Shown: piece by piece, positions 6,452 to 10,438 of the stretch
How positions within the stretch are numbered: position 1 is the stretch's first letter
How the letters are laid out: every line of letters begins with the position of its first letter
Origin: Kiritimatiellia bacterium
GTDB lineage: Bacteria > Verrucomicrobiota > Kiritimatiellia > RFP12 > DVOR01
NCBI GenBank assembly: GCA_017548245.1
Contig: JAFYMU010000224.1
Span: forward strand, 1 to 10,438
Direction of reading: 5' to 3'
Length of the DNA stretch: 10,438 nt
Translations under genes and position numbers: made by a program
The notes under the pieces: model-generated
Told to the model about the DNA's origin: nothing
Seen by the model: only the letters and a program-made list of their open reading frames with translations
Database searches by the model: none

Positions 6452-7708
6452 ATGGCAAAAGATCTCAAGGCAGCCTATAAGACCGTAATGGACGATCACT
6501 TTACTCCTCAGATGGAAATTTCGTTCATTGACGGTGACAAGCGTCAATCTCTCGTTTACGAAAAGGTCGCTTGGACCATTGATGGAGTTCACAAGGGTTT
6601 GCGTTACGGCGAAAACCCCGGCCAGGAAGCCGCAATGTACCGTTTGGTCAACGGCAACTTGGTGTTGGGCGACGTGACCACGATTCAGCCGGGCCGCGCC
6701 CTCGTTTCCGACGCAGAATTGTTGCAGTTCGGCAAGCACCCGGGCAAAATTAACTTGACCGACGCTGACAACGCCCTCAACATTCTCCGCTTCCTCATGG
6801 ACACGCCTTGCGCGGTCATCGTGAAGCACAACAACCCCTGCGGCGTCGCAAAGGGTTCCACCATCGCAGAAGCCTACGATCGCGCCAACAAGGCCGACAT
6901 GCTCGCAGCCTTCGGTGGTTGTATCGCCCTCAACCGCACCTGTAACCACGAAACCGCTGAGTTGATTACCCGCAACTACGCTGAAGTGGTTCTCGCCCCT
7001 GACTTTACCGAAGACGCACTCGCCCTCTTCTCCACGAAGAAGAACCTCCGCGTGATGCGTATTGGCGCCATCGAACGCCTCAGCACCTATGCGACCGAAC
7101 GTTTTGTCGACTTCAAGAGCATGATGGACGGCGGCATTATCGCCCAGTGGAGCTACTTGCCTGAAGCACGCACCCCTGAAGGTCTCTTCATTCACCCGGA
7201 AGTCACCGACAAGGATGGCAACATCCACCGCATTGAACGTGCACCGACGCCCCGTGAATTGGACGACATGATCTTCGGTTGGCTCGTGGAAAGCGGTATC
7301 ACCTCTAACTCCGTCATCTTCGTGAAGGACGGCTGCACGGTGGGTATCGGTACGGGCGAACAGGATCGCGTGGGCGTGGCAGAAATCGCCCGTGACAAGG
7401 CTTATCGCAAGACCGCAGACCGCTTTGCGCGTGAAACCTACGGCAAGCCCTACAATGAATTGACCGACGTTGCCCAGCGTTCCGCTTGCGACCGTATCGC
7501 TCAGGAATTGCGTGGCGGCTTGATTGGCTCCTGCATGGTCTCCGACGCCTTCTTCCCCTTCCGCGATGGCCCGTTGGTCGGCATCCGCGAAGGTATCGCA
7601 GCCATCATCCAGCCTGGCGGCGCAATCCGCGACTGGGATGTCATTGACTGCTGTAACGAACACCGCGTGGGCATGGTCTTCACCGGCCAGCGCAGCTTCC
7701 GTCACTAA
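6452..7708 (+). CDS. purH: AICAR transformylase (stand-alone, PurH C-terminal domain type)
   Basis: It transfers a formyl group from 10-formyl-tetrahydrofolate to AICAR, the penultimate step of IMP synthesis. The 418 residues correspond only to the transformylase domain of bifunctional PurH. The N-terminal IMP cyclohydrolase (MGS-like) domain of about 200 residues is absent, so ring closure must be done by another protein. Motifs: LRYGENPGQ (50-58), the catalytic Lys-His pair in KHNNPCGVA (K125, H126), the folate/AICAR-site region GSCMVSDAFFPFRDG, and the family C-terminus RSFRH (414-418). The usual NPHQ reads NPGQ. ATG 6452 is chosen because GGAG (6443-6446) lies 5 nt upstream; an in-frame TTG at 6434 is less likely. 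It follows tRNA-Arg by 21 nt with no promoter seen between, and precedes the lipoprotein gene by 20 nt. The long minus-strand frame opposite it is a shadow. Confidence 0.93.
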   Translation: MAKDLKAAYKTVMDDHFTPQMEISFIDGDKRQSLVYEKVAWTIDGVHKGLRYGENPGQEAAMYRLVNGNLVLGDVTTIQPGRALVSDAELLQFGKHPGKINLTDADNALNILRFLMDTPCAVIVKHNNPCGVAKGSTIAEAYDRANKADMLAAFGGCIALNRTCNHETAELITRNYAEVVLAPDFTEDALALFSTKKNLRVMRIGAIERLSTYATERFVDFKSMMDGGIIAQWSYLPEARTPEGLFIHPEVTDKDGNIHRIERAPTPRELDDMIFGWLVESGITSNSVIFVKDGCTVGIGTGEQDRVGVAEIARDKAYRKTADRFARETYGKPYNELTDVAQRSACDRIAQELRGGLIGSCMVSDAFFPFRDGPLVGIREGIAAIIQPGGAIRDWDVIDCCNEHRVGMVFTGQRSFRH

Positions 7709-7728
7709 TCCCCAATCGTTTTGAAGCC

Positions 7729-8328
7729 GTGAACACGCTCAAATCGTTGTTCCTTCTTCCGTTATGCGGCCTGTTTTTCACAGGCTGCGTAGCGACGATG
7801 GACAGTTATCGCAGCGAAGAGGCGGTAACGCTTCAAACGGAAGTCCGTAGCACACAATCCCTCGACATTCCAGTTCGCTTCTTTGATGAAGACCTGCCCA
7901 GCCGTTATCAATACAAAGGGCTCGGCATCATCAACGACCAGGAAACCTTCCTCAAACTCTGGAATAGTTACGCCAAGGAGGCTACCGCGTTGCCTCCTTC
8001 GGTGGACTTTAGGGATTATGTGCTCATCTTCGTTTACGATCCCAACTACTACAATCACGTTGAGATCGTCGGCCTCAATGTGTGGCAAGGCATCGCCAAC
8101 CCCATCATTCGCAAGACCGATTGGAAGTTGAGCATTGGTGGCAACCCGACGATGCGCAAGATTCGCGAAGCCGAGGGTGCCATTCTGCCCGAGCCCAAGG
8201 TCAACGTTGCCTTTCAGCAAGTGCCTCGCCATCGCCGCAATCGTAGCGGTGTCACCGCGTTGCTCGTGGAAGGCAATGCCGACGAACCCGGCAAGAGCCG
8301 CGTAATCCCCATTCCGGACGCGCCTTAA
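7729..8328 (+). CDS. Lipoprotein of unknown function, possibly PrcB-like
   Basis: The product has 199 residues and begins with a lipoprotein signal peptide: K5 in the n-region, a hydrophobic core (LFLLPLCGLFF) and a lipobox-like FTGC with Cys20 as the predicted lipidation site. V21 does not suggest inner-membrane retention. The mature part has one predicted soluble domain: ETFLKLWNSY (72-81), VDFRDYVLIFVYD (92-104), a strand-rich middle and FQQVPRH (162-168). The order TF..LW, then VDF.. with hydrophobic strand, then Q.VPRH loosely recalls the PrcB C-terminal family; this is a memory-based match and weak. The start is GTG 7729 because it is the first in-frame start that includes the signal peptide; it lacks a clear ribosome-binding site, and GAAG lies only 2 nt away. 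Gaps of 20 and 17 nt to its neighbours suggest an operon. Confidence 0.75.
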   Translation: MNTLKSLFLLPLCGLFFTGCVATMDSYRSEEAVTLQTEVRSTQSLDIPVRFFDEDLPSRYQYKGLGIINDQETFLKLWNSYAKEATALPPSVDFRDYVLIFVYDPNYYNHVEIVGLNVWQGIANPIIRKTDWKLSIGGNPTMRKIREAEGAILPEPKVNVAFQQVPRHRRNRSGVTALLVEGNADEPGKSRVIPIPDAP

Positions 8329-8345
8329 ACCCAATCCTTTCCCCT

Positions 8346-9068
8346 ATGCCCCACCGTCAGCTCTCCTTTAAAGAAGCCTGCGCCCGTTTACGCATTCCTG
8401 AGCAAACGCTCCGCGATGCCGTGAAATATGGCGAGGTTCCCTGCCGCAAACAAGGCACTGAAGCCGTTTTTAAGGCCTCCGAACTGGACGCGTGGGCATC
8501 GGCTCGCATCCTCGCGTTGAGCCCCAAGGCGCTCCTGCCCGAACACACCGCCTCGACGCGCATGGATGTGAAAGAGGTCAAGGATGACATCCTCTTGCCG
8601 CATCTGCTCAAGGTTGAATACATCGACCTCGACTTCCGCGCCAAAACACGCAAGAGTGTGATTCGCGACCTCGTGGATGCCGCCGACGAAAAGGGCCTCC
8701 TCTGCGATCCCGCGGACCTGCTCAACCAGTTGGAAGAACGTGAAGCCGTCTCCTCCACAGCCCTCCCCGGTGGCATTGCGATTCCGCACCCCCACCATCC
8801 CGACCCCTACTTGATCATGGAGCCGTTCATGCTCATTGCACGCGCCCGCAAACCCATTTGGTTCGGCGCCGAAGACGACTCCCCTACCGATCTCTTCTTC
8901 TTGCTCTGCTGTGGCGAAAATATGAGCCACTTGCACGTTCTGGCCCGCCTCTGCATGATGGTGCGCGACACCACCATTCTGGAAACCCTCCGTGCCGCAG
9001 AAACGCCCGAAGCCGTTGCCGACGCCCTCTTCGCTGCCGAACGCGAAGTGCTCGCCAAATTGCGTTAA
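8346..9068 (+). CDS. HTH domain fused to a PTS EIIA (fructose/PtsN-type) domain
   Basis: The 240 residues have two domains. Residues 6-51 form an excisionase/MerR-like winged helix-turn-helix (LSFKEACARLRIPEQTLRDAV, with a VFKASELDAW end). Residues about 85-235 form an EIIA domain of the fructose-mannitol/nitrogen class. Its phosphorylatable His is H148 in GIAIPHPHHP, and a second conserved His lies in SHLHVLARL (H195 or H197). In EIIA the active-site His takes a phosphate from HPr or NPr and either passes it to EIIB or signals by phosphorylation state. No EIIB or EIIC gene is in this window, so a regulatory, PtsN-like role is favoured. The start has no clear Shine-Dalgarno sequence. The gene sits 17 nt after the lipoprotein and 41 nt before ybeY. 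Confidence 0.88.
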   Translation: MPHRQLSFKEACARLRIPEQTLRDAVKYGEVPCRKQGTEAVFKASELDAWASARILALSPKALLPEHTASTRMDVKEVKDDILLPHLLKVEYIDLDFRAKTRKSVIRDLVDAADEKGLLCDPADLLNQLEEREAVSSTALPGGIAIPHPHHPDPYLIMEPFMLIARARKPIWFGAEDDSPTDLFFLLCCGENMSHLHVLARLCMMVRDTTILETLRAAETPEAVADALFAAEREVLAKLR

Positions 9069-9109
9069 CCCCGCCTCTTCTTTCAACACCCTCCAACCCA
9101 GGATTCGCC

Positions 9110-9580
9110 ATGGCAGAAATTACATTGGAAATCCACGGCAAACTCACCCCGCCGCTCACCAAAAAGCGTCTGACCATTGCCGCACAAGCCTGCGCGAACG
9201 CTGCCGAACGTTGGAGCAAATGCGACACTCCTTGGCAAGAGGTCACCATTCACCTCGTCCATGACCGCCTCAGCGCAGAGGTCAACGATGCCATCCTCGG
9301 CCACACCGGCCCCACCGATGTCATTACCCAACGCTACGAACCCTTCCCTGGCGAAGATTCTGGCCTCATTGGCGAGCTCTACGTCAATCTTGACGAAGCC
9401 CAACGCATGGCCGACAAACTCAAGACGACCACCTTCGAAGAAGAGGTCGTCCTCTACATCGCCCACGGTTGCGACCACCTCACCGACGCCGACGATGCCA
9501 CTCCTGAAGAACGCCGTGCCATGCGCCGCCGCGACCTCCGTTGGATGCACGCTGCCCTCCGCCAAGCTGATCGCGCCTAA
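9110..9580 (+). CDS. ybeY: rRNA maturation endoribonuclease YbeY (divergent)
   Basis: YbeY is a small metal-dependent protein of the UPF0054 family involved in 16S rRNA 3'-end maturation and ribosome quality control. The 156 residues match family length. Recognisable parts are the GPTDVIT segment (67-73), GELYVNLDEA (88-97) and the zinc helix EVVLYIAHGCDHL (112-124). Canonical HGxxHLxGYDH reads HGCDHLTDADD here: H119 and H123 are kept, but the third ligand position (E. coli H124) is D129. The position matching E. coli R59 appears to be L63. ATG 9110 is used because AGGA (9100-9103) lies 6 nt upstream; the open frame before it overlaps the EIIA gene. It is the last gene of the tRNA-purH run. 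The identification is firm, full activity less so. Confidence 0.85.
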   Translation: MAEITLEIHGKLTPPLTKKRLTIAAQACANAAERWSKCDTPWQEVTIHLVHDRLSAEVNDAILGHTGPTDVITQRYEPFPGEDSGLIGELYVNLDEAQRMADKLKTTTFEEEVVLYIAHGCDHLTDADDATPEERRAMRRRDLRWMHAALRQADRA

Positions 9581-9782
9581 GACCTGCGGGAGCTCGTATC
9601 GGCCCACGTTCCCATAAAAGCAATGAAAGAGATGCGCCCGAGTGCGTAGCACTGGATGGGTCACTCCTATGGGCCTTTACCCCACACTTTAAAACATACA
9701 AAAACGGCGAAAGAGGTTCGCGAAGACTGTTCCGTGGTTCCAACTCAGTTTTCCGTGGTTTCCCAAAAGAACACTTCAACAC
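9581..9782 (+). other. Intergenic region with possible structured RNA
   Basis: This 202-nt gap after ybeY holds nested complementary segments. GGCCCA (9601-9606) pairs with TGGGCC (9670-9675), CCCAT (9611-9615) pairs with ATGGG (9656-9660), and inside the loop AGTGC (9641-9645) pairs with GCACT (9649-9653). Together they form a branched stem of about 75 nt. No long U-tract follows, so it is not a classical terminator. Downstream is a direct repeat, TTCCGTGGTT at 9730-9739 and 9751-9760 (period 21), before the next start. I recognise no known RNA family. It could be a 3'-end structure, a leader or a small RNA. Confidence 0.4.
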
Positions 9783-10256
9783 ATGATTACAAGACAAAAA
9801 CGCCGTGTATTTTTACTCACCTGCCTTTTGAGCGCAATCCCCTTTGTGGTCGTAAGCGGGTTATACACCGACGTTTTGGTTATTAACCGAATGCTCCTCG
9901 CCTATGCAACGGCAGTATTCGCACGACTTGGTTTTCGTTTCCTATTAACCCCACATCAAAAGGCGCCCGTAATCGCCACTGCAAGCCTAATGTTGATAAG
10001 CGCAATCCTCTGCGCAGGAATCGTAGCATGGCGCGCAGAACATTGGGCGCTCTGCAGTTGCGGCCATCCCATCGATGACATCATTCCGGCCCGCTTTTAT
10101 CTCCGCCCAATCCTCTCAGCCCTTTTCTTAATCCTAACCTCTTATTGCGCCGAATACAGCGCCCTCCGAGGCAAATACAACGCGATCACCACGCTCTCTT
10201 TCTACATCGCCTGCGCAATCATGGCCTACACCGCATTACCCCTCGCCGACGTCTAA
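9783..10256 (+). CDS. Hypothetical multi-span membrane protein
   Basis: The 157 residues start with a basic stretch (ITRQKRR) and contain about five hydrophobic segments near 9-28, 36-56, 62-83, 107-127 and 134-154. A polar loop between the third and fourth holds Cys91 and Cys93 (CSCGHPIDD). The ATG has no recognisable ribosome-binding site, and upstream ATGs in this frame were not found. Codon use looks somewhat different from the core genes, with more A/T-rich codons such as CTA and TTA for Leu. That fits a lineage-specific or acquired gene. It lies alone between two non-coding stretches. I do not recognise the family, and the reality of the gene rests on the sustained membrane pattern over the whole frame. 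Confidence 0.6.
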   Translation: MITRQKRRVFLLTCLLSAIPFVVVSGLYTDVLVINRMLLAYATAVFARLGFRFLLTPHQKAPVIATASLMLISAILCAGIVAWRAEHWALCSCGHPIDDIIPARFYLRPILSALFLILTSYCAEYSALRGKYNAITTLSFYIACAIMAYTALPLADV

Positions 10257-10438
10257 GCACAACAGCCCCTGAAGAGGGACCTACACCGAGTTCTGCTAAC
10301 AGATTTCAAAGTTCACGGAACACAAGAGGATATGCGTCCGAGCCTAAAGGGTTGGGAAATACACAGCAAAACACTCACGAATATTGACCACACACATCTC
10401 GCCTTGAACCGTGATCGCAATTAAGGAAGAGTGTAAGA
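10257..10438 (+). other. Intergenic tail, possible leader of a gene beyond the window
   Basis: No convincing gene is seen in these 182 bases. Short inverted repeats occur (CCCT-GAAG-AGGG near 10267; TCTG-CTAA-CAGA near 10292) without U-tracts. ATGCGTCCGAG (10332-10342) echoes ATGCGCCCGAG in the gap after ybeY. AAGGAAGAG at 10423-10431 looks like a ribosome-binding site for a + strand gene starting just past the window. A minus-strand frame of 31 codons runs in from the window end to a stop at 10344-10346, too short to call. Confidence 0.35.

Noticed and set aside
6401..7705. 434-residue open frame on the minus strand opposite purH
   Set aside because: It is a shadow of a well-supported AICAR transformylase gene, with no recognisable motifs, and it runs into the tRNA.
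9581..9680. 6S, SRP, tmRNA or RNase P RNA in the gap after ybeY
   Set aside because: None of their hallmark segments (for example the SRP GGAAGCAGCC-type loop or the tmRNA tRNA-like end) is present.
9656..9886. 76-residue + strand frame spanning the gap after ybeY into the membrane gene
   Set aside because: It has no ribosome-binding site, is of low-complexity basic composition and overlaps the more convincing membrane protein; it also starts inside the structured element.
10344..10438. 31-codon minus-strand frame entering from the window end
   Set aside because: It is too short to tell from chance and has no recognisable content.
1..10438. CRISPR array, insertion sequence, prophage or defence island
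   Set aside because: No spaced direct repeats, transposase or integrase motifs, terminal inverted repeats or recognisable defence genes were seen.

Overview
This is a gene-dense bacterial chromosomal window. All recognisable genes lie on the + strand, gaps are short, and GC looks mid-to-high 50s % by eye. It holds housekeeping genes rather than an obvious mobile or defence island: no transposase, integrase, CRISPR array, toxin-antitoxin pair or phage gene was seen. The gene set includes a stand-alone AICAR transformylase, a PTS EIIA domain fused to a helix-turn-helix domain, pheS without adjacent pheT, and a divergent YbeY. Together these fit a Verrucomicrobiota/Kiritimatiellota/Lentisphaerota-type anaerobe. 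That placement is an inference from family knowledge, not something the sequence proves.

Layout: (1) 1-195 is the 3' end of an unrecognised gene, overlapping by 8 nt a DinG/XPD-like iron-sulfur helicase (188-2638). (2) A promoter-like gap leads to pheS (2730-3746), followed by a strong intrinsic terminator (3784-3824). (3) A nitroreductase (3845-4357) overlaps mutY (4351-5391) by 7 nt. (4) A promoter-like TATACT box precedes a two-gene unit: a 61-residue single-span membrane protein (5466-5651), coupled through TAATG to a rhomboid-family intramembrane protease (5651-6295). (5) A promoter-like element and short terminator-like hairpin precede tRNA-Arg(CCG) (6354-6430). It is followed after 21 nt by a compact run of genes: AICAR transformylase (6452-7708), a lipoprotein (7729-8328), the HTH-EIIA regulator (8346-9068) and ybeY (9110-9580). 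Gaps are 20, 17 and 41 nt, and no terminator was seen between them, so a tRNA-headed operon is plausible. (6) The last ~860 bases look different. A potentially structured non-coding stretch (9581-9782) precedes an unrecognised multi-span membrane protein (9783-10256). A non-coding tail (10257-10438) ends in a possible ribosome-binding site for a gene beyond the window.

By function the genes cover DNA repair (DinG-like helicase, MutY), translation (PheS, tRNA-Arg, YbeY), purine synthesis (AICAR transformylase), envelope functions (rhomboid with its small partner, lipoprotein, orphan membrane protein) and phosphotransfer regulation (EIIA). No clearly new multi-gene system is evident. The best leads are the small membrane protein coupled to the rhomboid, the tRNA-Arg with two adjacent U:U mismatches in its acceptor stem, the YbeY with two changed active-site positions, the HTH-EIIA protein without a nearby transporter, and the structured gap after ybeY.
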